Origin: Tenrec ecaudatus
Lineage: Eukaryota > Chordata > Mammalia > Afrosoricida > Tenrecidae
Length of the DNA: 64,000 nucleotides
NCBI RefSeq assembly: GCF_050624435.1
Contig: NC_134535.1
Coordinates: forward strand, 76,008,494-76,072,493
Reading direction: 5' to 3'
Shown: positions 34,771-46,630 of the stretch, one piece after another
Position numbering within the stretch: the stretch's first letter is position 1
How the letters are laid out: every line of letters starts with the position of its first letter
Notes under the pieces: generated by a model
Told to the model about the DNA's origin: nothing
Seen by the model: only the letters and a program-made list of their open reading frames with translations
The model's database searches: none
Program-made: the position numbers and the translations under genes

Positions 34771-35784
34771 GGGAAGAAAAGGACTATTTGGAATTTAGAA
34801 AAAAGAAAAAAAAATCTTTTCTTAAACTTAGAGCCCGAGAAAGAATGTCAAGATCCCATGAGTCACTGACTTCAAGAGCTGAGCCTGTCGTGTATGCAAT
34901 GCTTGAGTGTTTATGCAGGGGCTATAGGCTGATTGCCTCCAGTCTCGTGTATGGCTTCCATTTGAGGATACCTGGGAATGTCTTCCAACTCTCTCTTGAA
35001 TTAGGGCTCTTGTTTCTTAGAAACAGTATCTTCCCCATTCTCAGCTGATTCTTGTTTTGGTAGAGTACATCCTCCAGGAGCTGTCTGAGGCTGGGATCTC
35101 TAGAGAAGTAAAACCAGTGAAATATATGTATATGTCTCAAAGAAATGGCTCACATAGCTGTAAATCCATATTCTCTTAGCACTTTAAAAAATTCCTAACT
35201 ATCAACTCAGGTTCATGATAATGATCATTTTTACATCAAATAAAATATAGGAAACTCAGAAAATTTTAGCCATTTCAGCTTTAATGCAAAGCCCAAATTA
35301 AAATTACTTACATTCTGCATAAACAAGCATAGTTAATAGAGAAAAAGTTAAGACCAAATCTCACTAAAATAATCTAATTTTATAAAAGTGGCTAAGGATT
35401 AATTAAAGAAAAAATGAAACTCTCAACTTTCTAGTGCCATGTTTCTCTATGTGTTAGTATCATTTTACCTTTAATAACAGGTTTACAATTGGGTAGTGTA
35501 GGGATGAAAACATTTTTGTTATTGCAAATTCCTTTATTTTAAAAATCGTTTTACTGGGACCTCTTACAGTGAAAATTCCTTCAAAGCACCTCTTTTTAGA
35601 CACAAAAAGAAGATAGATCTTGCCCCCTCTCGGCTCAGAAACGTCAGAAGCCAAAGTTTCAAGCCCTTTGCTCTAATGTCTTGAATCCTTTGAAACATGG
35701 CCACTGGTCTCTGACTGTGGTTATTTAAATGTCTTTGTGCCTCATCTGTGATTGCTCTAACCTGGCAGGGCCATTATAAGCTGT
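34771..35784. other. Mostly unassigned; tiny L1 scrap
   Basis: 'aaaatcgttttactgggacc' near 35540-35570 looks like a short piece of L1 3' terminus. Around 35090-35170 'gagaagtaaaaccagtgaaa' resembles the start of the TGTGTTAG LTR family. No gene. Confidence 0.35.
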
Positions 35785-37590
35785 CTCAATATGATGGTTG
35801 AGGTTGTGCCTTAACTTGACTAGATCATGATTCTTAGTGGGTTGGAAGTTATGTAATGATGTAATCATCCCCTAGGGTGTGATCTGGTATGATCTGGCAA
35901 TCATGTCCTCAGTTGTGCCAGGCCTCCAGTAGATAGGGATGCCTGACAACACTTGCTTACTTGCTGTGGATCTTGTATTCCACTTGTCATCATCTCACTT
36001 CTGGATCTTGGGATGCATCTTACCTGCCTATCTGATTGATTAGCCTATGCAGCCTGAGAGCTAGAAGCCTGCCAACTGATGTGCCGATCCTGGATGTAGG
36101 CCCCCTGTGGCTATGTGAGTCAGGAGAAGTGTGCAGCCCTATGACAGACTCTGACTCAAACCCAGGACATGCCGCATCGACAACACACACTCTTTCTACA
36201 CACTTTCCTGGCCTTCATTTCTAGGCCCTCAGCCTAAGATAATATCTAAAGTATGTGAGGAAAAGGCCTTATCACCCTGGCTTCTCAGAGCATTCTGGAT
36301 GTACATCTTTTTAAAAAAAAAACCATTTTATTAGGGGCTCATACAACTCTTATCACCATCCATACATATACATACATCAATTGTATAAAGCACATCTGCA
36401 CATGCTTTGCCCTAATCATTTTCAAAGCATTTGCTCTCCACTTAAGCCCTTTGCATTAGGTCCTCTTTTTTCCCCCTCCCTCCCGACGTCCCCCTCCCTC
36501 ATGAGCCCTTGATAATTTATAAATTATTATTTTGTCATACCTTGCCTTGTCCGACATTTCCCTTCACCCCCTTTTCTGTTGTCTGTCCCCCAGGGAGGAG
36601 GTCACATGTAGATCCTTGTAATCGGTTCCCTCTTTCCAACCCACTCACCCTCTACCCTCCCAGTATTTCCCCTCACACCCCTGGTCCTGAAGGGATCATC
36701 CACCCTGGATTCCCTGTGCCTCCAGCTCCTATCTGCACCTCTGCTCTACTGGATGTACATCTTACAAGACAGAGTTTGATACCAAGAATGTGATGCTGCT
36801 GTAACAGATATTTGAAATGTGGAGACTTGTGGAATCGGTTAATGAGTAGGCTGGAAGGGTTTTACAGTGAGGAATAGTTAAAGCCTAGATTGAGCCGAAG
36901 AGACTGTGGAATTGTGAATGTCAAAGGGGATTCTGGTGCGGCCTCAAAAGGCAGGGAGGAGAGCTGTGGCCCCGGACATGAGCAGATGGTGAGAAGCAGT
37001 GGCGGAGAAACAGCAGCAGAATCAGAGACTGGTATGACATTTTGCGGAAGCCAATCCATAGAGCAAGAGACCTGAGTGACTTCAGGCAGGAGCCGAGGCC
37101 AACAGGGTGGGGGTTTCACTCAGTTGAATTAGGAAATAGGGCTGCCCAAGGCTGAAGAAGCAGAGTTGCTTCCCCAGTGGCTTGAAAGTGAAGCTCAGGG
37201 TTGAGGGACCTCCCACCAGAATCCAAAGAGCCTGGTCAACCCCCCAGACTCTGGATAGCAGGACCATTACCCAGATCACTTCAGAGAAGAGTGGGACCTC
37301 AGTACCGCTGAGAAGAAGACTGAAAAGTGGGGGATCCCTGTGCTGAGGCTCTCCTAGACCTCACAGAAGATCGATGCCAGGGTACGTGGAGATATCCAAG
37401 GAATGTTCAACTCATAGGTCCTGAAGAAAGACAAAGTCCTCTCTCCTAAACTGTGCACCAGCAGAGTGAGAAACCCTTCCCCTGGAGTTAGATTTCTAGT
37501 CTCCTAAATTGTAAGAGAATAAATCCGTGTTTGTTAAAGTGGTCCTTAGTGATGTGTTTCTGCTATAGCAGTCCTAGGGAACAAAGACAT
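35785..37590 (+). mobile_element. MaLR-type LTR fossil (MLT1-like), split by an L1 tail
   Basis: The 3' end 'aagagaataaatccgtgttt' followed by 'ctgctatagcagtcctaggg' has the layout of MLT1/MaLR LTR ends (AATAAA, then 'gttatagcagcc-tag'). The part before the L1 at 36310 has 'cttaacttgactagatcatg' and 'gtaatcatcccctagggtg', and is joined to the rest by the L1 target duplication. Left edge approximate. Old, with no internal region seen. Confidence 0.5.
36310..36748 (-). mobile_element. L1 3' terminus insertion, antisense
   Basis: 'ccattttattaggggctcat' through 'ctcctatctgcacctctgct'. A perfect 15 bp target duplication CTGGATGTACATCTT (36295-36309 and 36749-36763) shows a clean insertion into the LTR. 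5'-truncated; no ORF. Confidence 0.93.
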
Positions 37591-37604
37591 TCTGACACAA
37601 GGAA

Positions 37605-37800
37605 TGCTATCGTCAGTTGTGACTTGTTGATTCTGGCTCATAGTAGCCCCCTGTGTGCAGAGTAGAACTATTGAGGTTATCTAGGGGAAGTAGATCACCA
37701 GGCCTATCTTTCAAGGTGTCCTTGGGTGGGTTTGACCTGCCAAAATTTTAGTTAAGAGCTGAGTGCTAACCCATTTGTGTCATTCAAGGACTCCTGCTAC
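37605..37800 (-). mobile_element. AfroSINE, older type
   Basis: Antisense: 'tgattctggctcatagtagc', 'agtagatcaccaggcctat', 'gggtgggtttgacctgcc', 'aaggactcctg'. Confidence 0.65.
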
Positions 37801-38109
37801 AAACAATACTCTCTCTCTCTCTTTTATTTTTTAGGACAAAAAAGCTAATGATTTAAACACAACCCATTTGATATTTACACATTTAAAGGCTTTTTATTTT
37901 GATAAATAGATAAAATGGTTTATAGTGAACCTGTATATCGATTACTCAGATTCTTCAACTTCAAGATTGTGAAAGTGCTAATTGGGGAAAGGCATAGCAG
38001 CAGTGCACATATATAAAGATCACAGCATCGGGAAGCTTATGGGGCAGTTCTTCTACATCCAATAGCGACACTATGACTCAGAACAAACTGTGGCATGGGA
38101 AGGGTGAAG

Positions 38110-38425
38110 GGGCAGAGGAAGGGAAGAAGCGGGAACTAATCGACACACAACCACACACAGCCCTCCAGGGGAAAGAACAACGGAAATCATGGGGGAAGGG
38201 AGACAGCGGTCAGTGTGAGACATGGAAATAATAATGTATCACGGGGTTACGAGGCTGGAGGGGAGGAGCGGGGAAAAAGGGAAGCTGATAACAAAGGCTC
38301 AATAGAAAGTAACTGTCTAGAAAAGAATGATAGAAACATATGTACAAATATGCCCAATACAATTGATGTATGGATTGTAATAAACATTGTAAGAGCTCTC
38401 AATAAATTGATTTAAAATAAAAAAA
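38110..38425 (+). mobile_element. L1 3' terminus, sense
   Basis: 'taatgtatcacggggttacg', 'gtacaaatatgcccaataca', 'ttgatgtatggattgtaata' and an A-rich end. A relic of a sense AfroSINE ('ggggcagttcttctac', 'ctatgactcagaaca') may lie just upstream at 38035-38095. Confidence 0.75.
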
Positions 38426-38454
38426 GAGCATAAACTCCATGGCAGTAGACTTTA

Positions 38455-38690
38455 TTTATTTATTGCAGTTTTTTATTTATTACAGTTTTATTGGCACCTA
38501 ATCCACATATCATACAATTCAATAGTTCAATCATATTAAGAATTTTACAACCACTACCCCAATCAATTTTAGAACATTTTCGCCCTTGTAAACCCTCACA
38601 TCAGTCTTATCTCAATGCATCTGTTCCTTCTGTGCTTCACAAACTGGGAAACACAAGAGAGACAATAAAAAACAGAAACAAAATAATGTG
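38455..38690 (-). mobile_element. Old L1M-type 3' end, antisense
   Basis: 'cacctaatccacatatcata', 'caattcaatagttcaatcat' and 'aatcaattttagaacatttt' match the antisense terminus of ancient L1M elements. Confidence 0.6.
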
Positions 38691-39318
38691 GTAAGGATAA
38701 CATAGTAATATGAAAATAAAAATACAACTAATGAGTAAGAAAGAAAAGACCACCATCAATATTTAAAAGGTCAGGGAAGAAACTTTTGTCATGGAACATG
38801 CAAGAAATACTTGCACCTAGAGCAATTTCAGGTTGGGTGAAGAGGGAGGTCAACTGACCAAGTATCAAGTTTAATCCAGTATAATGATTACAATGATCTA
38901 ATAATTTTTATTTTGTTTGTTAACTGAACAGTTCCAAGGGCACTTAAATCCAGTATATGCAGAAATCAAGGCTGGGATTAAATTATAAAACCTTTAGATA
39001 TTTTTCTCATCACATTTATGAAAATGATAAAATCCATACATGTTTTTCTCAACACATTTGTGAAAAATATCTATCTGGCCAATTAATACACACATTCATC
39101 TTTTAACATAACCTTCAAAAATTTTTTACCTTTACAAATAAAGTTCTTATAAAATGTATACTTATAAGGAAATATTCAAGGCATAAAACCAAATATTTCA
39201 TTACTCATAATAAAACAGTTACAAGTTATAGTAGTTCTAAGTTACTATCATGTTTACCCTCACAGACATACATGGTCTTGACAGAAGGTAAAGGGAGGTA
39301 AAGAAAACTCCTCGTTGC

Positions 39319-39320
<2 letters not shown>

Positions 39321-39357
<37 letters not shown>
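39321..39357. repeat. (CA)n microsatellite
   Basis: About 18 units. Confidence 0.95.
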
Positions 39358-39360
<3 letters not shown>

Positions 39361-39388
39361 CAAAATAAAATAAGCAAACAAAAAATTC

Positions 39389-39402
39389 CCACTAGAGGGA
39401 GC
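39389..39402 (+). promoter_or_regulatory. CTCF-like motif 1
   Basis: CCACTAGAGGGAGC matches the core CCASYAGRKGGCRS at 13 of 14 positions. Motif match only. Confidence 0.35.
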
Positions 39403-39506
39403 AATTCACTTAGACTATTCCTTAAATAGTTATTCCATTGCTTGAGAATTTAAATTCTTTCTAGGGTTTCTCAATATGTGATGTAGTAACTGGGTGTGCA
39501 ACTATC

Positions 39507-39520
39507 CCACCAGAGGGAGC
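39507..39520 (+). promoter_or_regulatory. CTCF-like motif 2
   Basis: CCACCAGAGGGAGC also matches at 13 of 14, in the same orientation and 118 bp from motif 1. Both are followed by similar sequence ending 'cttgagaat'. Confidence 0.35.
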
Positions 39521-40804
39521 GATTTACCGAGGTTATTTTTAGAATAATGATTCAGTATCTTGAGAATATGCTTTCTTCGCTGTGTGTACTGTAAATGATA
39601 TCCTGGGTCCTCAATCCCTAGTCCCACCCTAGTCTCATTCCTCAACTTTCCTCTATGTGAAGGGTGTCCACATAGAGATTACCTTTATAGCACAATAACT
39701 TTAGAATAGAGATAGCTACCAATGCAGTAAACTAGTGCTCAAGATTTGCTAGCACAGTTGTTTGCGTTTATACCTGACTCATAAATTGTGTTTGGGGAAA
39801 AGAAATACATGCAGTCAAAGACGGATTCAGGCAGGGAAGTCAGTGCTTCATACATTTGTTTTACACAGAGAAATGCTCACTCAGACTGGGCAGCTCTGGA
39901 CACGTCTCTCATAGACCATCACGTCATCTGAGAAGTCTGGTCTCGAAGGACCGTGTCCCTGGGAAAGGGTGACACAAGCAAGCTTCTGACAACAGTGTGT
40001 AACCTTTGCCTTGGACCATAAACAACATCTGAGCTGTGTGGGAGACCTTTGAAACCGTATTTCATAGCCAGATGAGGTTCCTTGGGACAAGACTTTTAAG
40101 ACACCCCATGCCACCCTCCTCATTTGAGTCTGACTTCAGAGGCTAAAGAAGAGCCTGGGAGCCTCCAGAAGAAAATGAAATAATTCTGCCTGAATTTGCC
40201 TCCTTTTCAGAGTCCATTCCTTTGCACCTTCCTGAGTTCTATGACCATTATAAGAAGCGATCAGGTTCTTGCTTCTGATCCCTCCACACCCATTTAGACA
40301 CATATGGGAAAACACTCTTCAACCCTTCACTTCTTAATCTTGAATCCTTAGCCAGGACACAACATATATTTCTCAAAGACCCTTTGCTATTTGTTGGCAT
40401 ATCAGTTAATTTTTTCATTGCATAATAAATCATCTCCATCCTTAGTGACTTAAAATGATAGGGTTGATGGTTGGGTCTGGGCTTATTTCAATGTCCCTCC
40501 CACCCCTCTATCCATCTTGGATAGGCTCCCTGAGTTGGTTGCTGGGCAGCTGGGCAGCTCGGTCTGTGAGAGGAGCTTATTGTCAGTTGAGATCATGAGC
40601 AGTGGGTCATGTGTCTTTTGTCATCCGGCAGTGGAGTGCAGGCGTGTTCACAGAGCAATCAGAGCTTTTCAAGGGCAACGAGCTTTTCAAGTTTCTGCTT
40701 GCACGTATTTGCTAGTGTCCATCATCGAAAGCAAAACTATGGCTGAAGCCAGAGTCAATGTGGGATGGCGTTGCTATAGAAAGGGGAGAAAGGAAGGACG
40801 TTCT

Positions 40805-40950
40805 GAGTGGTAACTGAAAGGTGAGTGGTTTGAACTTACTCAGAGATGTCTCAGAAGAAGGCCTGGTTAGCTGCTTCAGAAAGACCACAGCCATTGACAG
40901 TCCTATGTTGTGTAGTTCTACTTTGGAATCCAAGAGTCATGAGGCAGAGC
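40805..40950 (+). mobile_element. AfroSINE
   Basis: Sense: 'gaaaggtgagtggtttgaac' (B-box side), 'aaaggcctggttagctgctt'-like block, 'tgtgtagttctactttggaa', 'catgaggcagagctgac'. Diverged. Confidence 0.6.
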
Positions 40951-41734
40951 TGACTAACAACTAGAGGAGGGAGGGGGAAGAATGGATAGCCATTTCTTGC
41001 AACCTTCGACAAGTGTTAAGGATCTTGCATGGACTAGGGAAGAGTTGTTGAAATAGAAAGATAGAGTAAATTTGAGGGTTTTAAAAACTTTTTATTGTGA
41101 ACTGGGTGAAGGTTTAGAGAGCAGATCATCAGTGTTGCATTCAATGATTCATAACTGTTTCATCAGATTCGTTGTAATCCCCTTAGTGTTATATTATTCC
41201 CAGGGTTGCTTATTACTGTCTCAGGTGATTTAAGAGACTCTAAGTTTATTTCTGTAAGTACTAGACAGAAGGAAACAATAGAGTTTGCTAGATTCAGTCA
41301 AAATAAAGCAACACACATACCTTAAGCTTTGTGACAAAAAAAAAAAAGGTTTTGCAATGATTCCAGGAAATAATTAGCAAGTTTTGCAATGATCAGAGGG
41401 CCCCAAACAATTTAATTTCCCCCCCTGATAAAATGCGATAAAATGTATGTGTGGATTACAATTAAACGTGTCTTCAGCATTCTGTTTTACCAAAATTTAA
41501 CCTCCCCCTTTTTCTAGTTTTATGGAATTTAATGTAAGTAACATTGAGAAATGAGTCAAAGGGGAATTGATTTACACCATAGTTGTTCATGTAGCTAGTA
41601 ACTATGCTGTGACCGGGAGTCTTGCTCTGTGACTGTTTACAGAGACTTCATGTCTGTAATTTAGATATGAAACTCTAATGATAGAAGTGCTCAATGAACC
41701 GATGGTCTCTGTATCCAATATCATTGTGTTTAAA
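40951..41734. other. No gene; possible old L1 tail
   Basis: 41085-41240 ('aactttttattgtgaactgg', 'gaaggtttagagagcagat') resembles antisense 3' UTR of an older Afrotherian L1 family. The rest is unassigned. Confidence 0.35.
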
Positions 41735-41885
41735 AATTACTTTTATTGGGGACTCTTACATCTCTTATCACAATCCATACATTCATCCATTGTGCAAGCT
41801 CATTTGTACATATGCTGCCATCATCATTTTCAAAGCATTTTCTTTCTACTTGAGCCCTTGATATCATCAGCTCATTTTTTTCACA
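41735..41885 (-). mobile_element. L1 3' terminus, antisense, short
   Basis: 'cttttattggggactcttac', 'tttgtacatatgctgccatc', 'tctttctacttgagcccttg'. Only about 150 bp. Confidence 0.75.
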
Positions 41886-41998
41886 ATGTAAAGGAGTAGA
41901 AAGCTTAGTCTTTCTCCACCTTACCAAGCAAGATGTCCTTTTCCAGAGACAGGTCTCTCCTGACAACATGTCCAGAGTATGTAAGATGAAATATCATC
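41886..41998 (-). mobile_element. RTE LINE 3'-region fragment
   Basis: 'ttaccaagcaagatgtcctt', 'tctcctgacaacatgtccag' and 'gtatgtaagatgaaatatca' are the complement of the RTE C-terminal/3' region seen in Afrotherian genomes. Confidence 0.55.
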
Positions 41999-42329
41999 AT
42001 CCTTGCCCATCAACTTATTTAATAAACTCTTGAATCATGAATATTGTCTGTGAGTAGTGTGTAGCCATTGAAGTGGATATGAGAACCTAGAGAGTTAATT
42101 TGAGAGAACACAGGGATTTGATTTCCAAGCCAAATTTTGGGAGGACACAGCAAGCCTGTAATAAGCCTCCACAACATATGTTTTATTTTGTTAGCGAAAA
42201 TCAGAGAAGGGTCTGATCCTTTATGGACAGAAAAGGCTTCCCTCAGGAAACAATCTGGGAGGGTCAAGACTCTTTGATTACTGGTGAAAAATATTTAAAG
42301 TACCATAGACTGCTAAAAGGACAAACAAA
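41999..42329. other. No gene or repeat recognised
   Basis: Short unassigned gap between LINE pieces. Confidence 0.35.
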
Positions 42330-42905
42330 TCTGTCTTGGCAAAAGTACAGCTTGACAGTGTGGGAATTGTGCCTGATCTGATCCCACCACACCAAGTAAA
42401 ACACTGAGGGCGTGCAACAGAACAGCAAGAGGATCAAAGCATGGAAGTTCCCAGGGAATACCAAAAATAGACTTTGGGGCCAGGGCATGACACCTCATCA
42501 GACTCGACCAGAAAACACTCCTAAAGGTCAACAAACAGACCTTGAACTATTTACAGGCTTTTCTTTTTGTAATTTTTTTTGGCTATGTTGGTGTTTTGTG
42601 TTCTTTTGTCTCTTTGATTTGCTCTTTTTTTGTGTGCATACTATTATCTCCACAGGTCTATCTAGATAAGATAGGCTGGATAAACAATCTGGAGGAGAAA
42701 ACAATGGAACTGATGGTTTTGGGGGGACATGGGAGAGGGGTAGGTGGGGGGAAAGGAAGTGGTGTTAACCAACCCAGGGACAGGGGAACAACAAGTGATT
42801 CAAAATTAGTTGCAAGAAGGGTGTAGGCGGCTTGGTAGGGATTGATCAAGGCCTGGTAGGGATTGTGATGAGTTGTATGAGCCCCCAATAAAATGATTTA
42901 AAAAA
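42330..42905 (+). mobile_element. L1 3' UTR, sense, with ~1.4 kb internal deletion
   Basis: Follows the 3' UTR seen at 11950-12440 ('actttggggccagggcatga', 'acaaacagaccttgaacta', G-rich tract near 42715-42760), then jumps at about 42865 to the last ~45 bp ('gttgtatgagcccccaataa'). The jump is preceded by a repeated 'ctggtagggattg'. No ORF. Confidence 0.8.
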
Positions 42906-43037
42906 ATACGCCTCAAGTGCTTGTTCGAGACAAGGATGATGACGTTTCATCTTACATACGTTGGTTTGTTGTAAATGGAGCTGCTTCCCTAATTTACTCT
43001 CAGGTTTCTCATTGCTGGTGTGTAGAAACCAAATTGA
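42906..43037 (+). other. Short gap, possible RTE scrap
   Basis: 'gagacaaggatgatgacgtt' and 'catcttacatacgttgg' weakly resemble the sense RTE 3' region. Confidence 0.3.
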
Positions 43038-46000
43038 TTTTTTCTTTTTGTTTTTTAATAGTTTTATTAGGGTCTTACACAATCCACACATGCATCAATT
43101 GTGTGAAGCACATTTGTACATTCATTGCCCTCATCATTCTCAAAACATTTGCTCTCCACCTAAGCACCTGGCATCAGCTCCTCATTTTTCCCTCCCTCCC
43201 CGCTGCGCCTCCCTCATGAACCCTTGATAATTTATAAGTTATTATTTTGTCATATCTTGCCCTGTCTGATGTCTCCCTTCACCCACTCTTCTGTTGTCTG
43301 TCCCCCCAGGGAGGAGGTCACATGTAGATCCTTGTAATCAGTCCCCCCTTTCAAACCCACCCTCCTTCCACCCTCCTAGTATTGCCATTCACATCACTGG
43401 TCCTGAAGGGATCATCCACTCTGAATTCCCTGTGTTTCCAGTTCCTATTTGTACCAGTGTACCTCCTCTGGTCTAGCCAGATTTGTAAGGTAGAATAGGG
43501 AACATGATAGTGGGGGAGGAGGAAGCATTTAGGAACTAGAGGAAAATTGTATGTTTCCTCGTTGCTACACTGCACCCCGACTGGCTCGTCTCCTCCCTGC
43601 GACTCCTCTGTAAGGGGATGTTCAGTGGCCTACAAATGGGCTTTGGGTCTCCACTCCGTATTCCCCCTCTCTTTCATTATGATATGATTTTTTGTTCTGA
43701 TGATGCCTGCTACCCGATCCCTTCGACACCTCGTGATCACACAGGCTGGTGTGCTTGTTCCATGTGGCCTTTGTTGCTTCTGGGCTAGATGGCTGCTTGC
43801 TTACCTCAAGCTTTTAAGACCCCAGACACTGTGTCTTTTGATAGCTGGTGCATAATCAGCTTTCTTCACCACGTTTACTTATTCACCTGCTTTGTCTTCA
43901 GCGGTTGTGTTGGGAAGGTGAGCATCATAGAATGCCAATTTAATAAAAGAAAGCATTCTTCCACTGAGGCAGTACTTGAATTGAGGCCCAATGTCCTGCT
44001 ACCTAAATACTAAACCTATAAATACATGCACATAGATCTACTTCCCCCTCCTCATGTATAAATATATTTGCATATGTACATGTCCTTATCTAGACCTTTA
44101 TAAACGTCCTTTGCCTCCCAGCTCTTTCCTCTATTTCCTTTGACTTCCCTCCTGTCCCACTATCATGCTCAATCCCCACCAGCGTTTCAGTGATTCCTCT
44201 TGGTTACATTACCCTTGAGTATGCCCTACCAGGCTTCCCACACCCTCCTCATTGGATCCTCCTATTTGGATCGCTTGTTGTTCCTTTGTCCCTGGGTTTA
44301 TTAACACCACCACCTTTCCCCCCACCTCCCCCTCTCCCATGTCCCTGCGGAACTATCGGTTCCATTGCTTTCTCCTCCAATTATTCATCCAGCTTATCTT
44401 ATTTAGACAGACCTGCAGAGATAATAACATGCACAAAAACAGGACAGAGAAAAATCAAGCAACAATATACAACAAAACAACAACAACAATAAACCAATGA
44501 CCAACCCCCCCCCAAAAAAACACAAGAAAGGAAAGCTTGTAGTTAGTTCAAGGATTGTTTGTTGGCCTTTAGGAGTGTTTTCCAGTTCAGTCTGTTGGGG
44601 CACCTTGCCCTGACCCCAAAGTACACCTTCAGCATTCCCTGGGGACCTCACTGCTCCATTCCCTTGCTGTTCTGTTGCACCCCCTTAATGTTTTGCCTTG
44701 GTGTCATGGGATCAGATCGGGCTCAATTCCCACACTGTCTCTGGTGATGTCACCTGTAGGGCTATGGGTCAGTGAGGGGAGTCATGTCTCATAGTGGGGC
44801 TGGCCATGTGGTCCTCTCTATGGACTGGCTGCTCTAATTGGAAACATTGTCCTCAAGGCCTAGTGGGCCAGGATATGCTCCTCTCTCTCCTTCTCCCCTT
44901 TCATCTGCTCTCATGTGCTCTGATGAGTTATGTCCCTCTTCCAAAGCTGCAGATTCAATGTCATCCTTTGAAATAAATTCTTCTTGGGGAAAGGGCAGGT
45001 GTCCACTTAGTAGTTGGTGTTGGGCCCGGCCCCCCAGACCTCTCCACTGGTTCCCTACTCCACACCGGCTTGTTGCATTCACATCTTGTAGCACCGGTTG
45101 AAGTCTGGTCCCTTTTTCCCTATGGAGACACAAACAATACCCTCCCCTTGGGTGGGTTATTGCCCTGTGCCCCTGCTACCCTTTTCTTTATTATGATTTT
45201 TTCCTTTCCCTACCTCCTTTTTAGTGGTTTACCATGTGTATCCCTGTATTTGGTCTGATTTCTGCCATATTACCTGGTCCTCACCCCAGGAATGTTTGTA
45301 TACAGTAGCTTTTCCCCTGTGTCCCTTTTGCCTTTTTAAAAAAAGCTTAACTCAGCAGCCTTTGAAGTCTTTCCATCGTTAAGTCAATGCTATCCTGAGG
45401 TCTGTTTTCTCTTTTTTGCCCTCTGGGTGAGGTTGTTCTATGTGGTGGTCTCTTATTTATGCTTGGTGAGTGTTGTTCTTCAGCCCATACTGGGTTGGCA
45501 AGATCTTTTGTAGGGCTGAGTTTCTTCTAACTTCTTCTTTAAGGTTTTCCTTTTCTGGGAAGACTCTTACTTCTCCATCTATCTTGATCGATAATTTGGC
45601 TGGGTAGAGGATTCTTGGGTTTGCATTGTTTTCCTTCAATTTTTTGTGATATGTTACTCCACTTTCTCCTCTTCTTCATAGTTTCTGCTGATGGGTCTGA
45701 GCATATTCTTGTTTGGGAATCTTTATATGTGATTGCTTTTCCCTAGCTGCTCTCATGATTTTCTCCTTTTCCTCAAAGTTGGATAATTTAACCATTAATG
45801 TGCCTTGGTCATTTCTTCTTGGGATTCAGTCTAGCTAGTGTTCTTTCAGCCTCCTGAATGGTTGCCTGGTTTTCATTCATTAAGCTGGGGAAGTTTTCCT
45901 TCAAGAATTCTCTCACTATTGTTGCAGATGACTTCTTTGTCATGTCTTCCTCCAGTGAGCCAATATTTTTAATATAGTTTTGCTTCATAGATCAGACATA

Positions 46001-46630
46001 ACTCTTAAGTTTTCTTCAGCGTCCCTGATGATCTTTTTAGATTTTTGTTCACATTTGTTAAAGTCTGCTTAGCTGTCCTCCAAGTCGCTGATGCGGTTCT
46101 CTGATTCCTCCAGTCAATTCTCGAGTTCCGTGAGTCTGCTACTGGTTTTTGTTATCTCCTCCCTAAGCTCCTGTATTTCCCTTTGGTTTATGGCATTTAC
46201 CTCTTCTATCATTTCATCCTTTTTCTGTAGTGTTTCCCTCATACCCTATGTGACTCCTAGTAGCATACTGAAAATTTCTTTCTGTGGCAGCTCAATGTCT
46301 GCTTCTTCTATGCATGTTATTAGGACCCTGCCCCGAGGCGGGTGGTGGCAAACTGGCTGTGTTGAGACCAAGCTGCCCTACAGGCTCCAAATGGTCCTGG
46401 CGCCAGCAGAGACAGTGGCAGGGCCAAGGTCTAGCCCCAGCCAGCCTCCACTGAGGTAAACCAAAAGTCCATAGCCCCTCAAAACCCCGTGGGTCAGTGC
46501 CTACATACCTTTATGATGCTCTTCCTGAGTTCCAGCACTGTTGAATTTCCCTCTAAACAACTCTCCTGGGCTGAATTCTGCAGAGTCCTTCTGGCATGTG
46601 TTACTCCGTCGCCATCTTGCTGGAATTCCC
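43038..46630 (-). mobile_element. HAL1-like L1: 5' UTR + ORF1 + 3' UTR, no ORF2
   Basis: Read on the minus strand: a 5' end with 'agcaagatggcgac' (complement of 46607-46620), a ~310 bp 5' UTR, an ORF1 relic at about 46320-45400, then directly the end of ORF2 and the complete 3' UTR to 'taataaaac' and a T-run near 43040. ORF1 encodes a coiled-coil-like stretch (QREIQELREEITKTSSRLTE) and is broken by stops. At 45347-45358 only the last ORF2 codons (Leu-Leu-Ser-stop) remain, joined to ORF1-ORF2 spacer sequence equivalent to 54920-54960. The ~3.8 kb ORF2 is missing as a block. Same architecture as HAL1 ('half-L1') non-autonomous elements; derived independently of the old HAL1 or by deletion. Confidence 0.7.

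Larger units (their letters stand above)
38691..40804. other. Unique-looking intergenic DNA; no gene
   Basis: AT-rich, without SINEs or recent L1. Holds a (CA)n run (39321-39357) and a degenerate tandem duplication with two CTCF-like motifs (39389 and 39507). Frames near 39881-40123 and 40517-40813 have no recognisable similarity. Confidence 0.45.

Noticed and set aside
36840-37320. Purine-rich open stretch considered as a host exon
   Set aside because: It sits inside a MaLR-type LTR fossil; no splice-flanked frame with known similarity.
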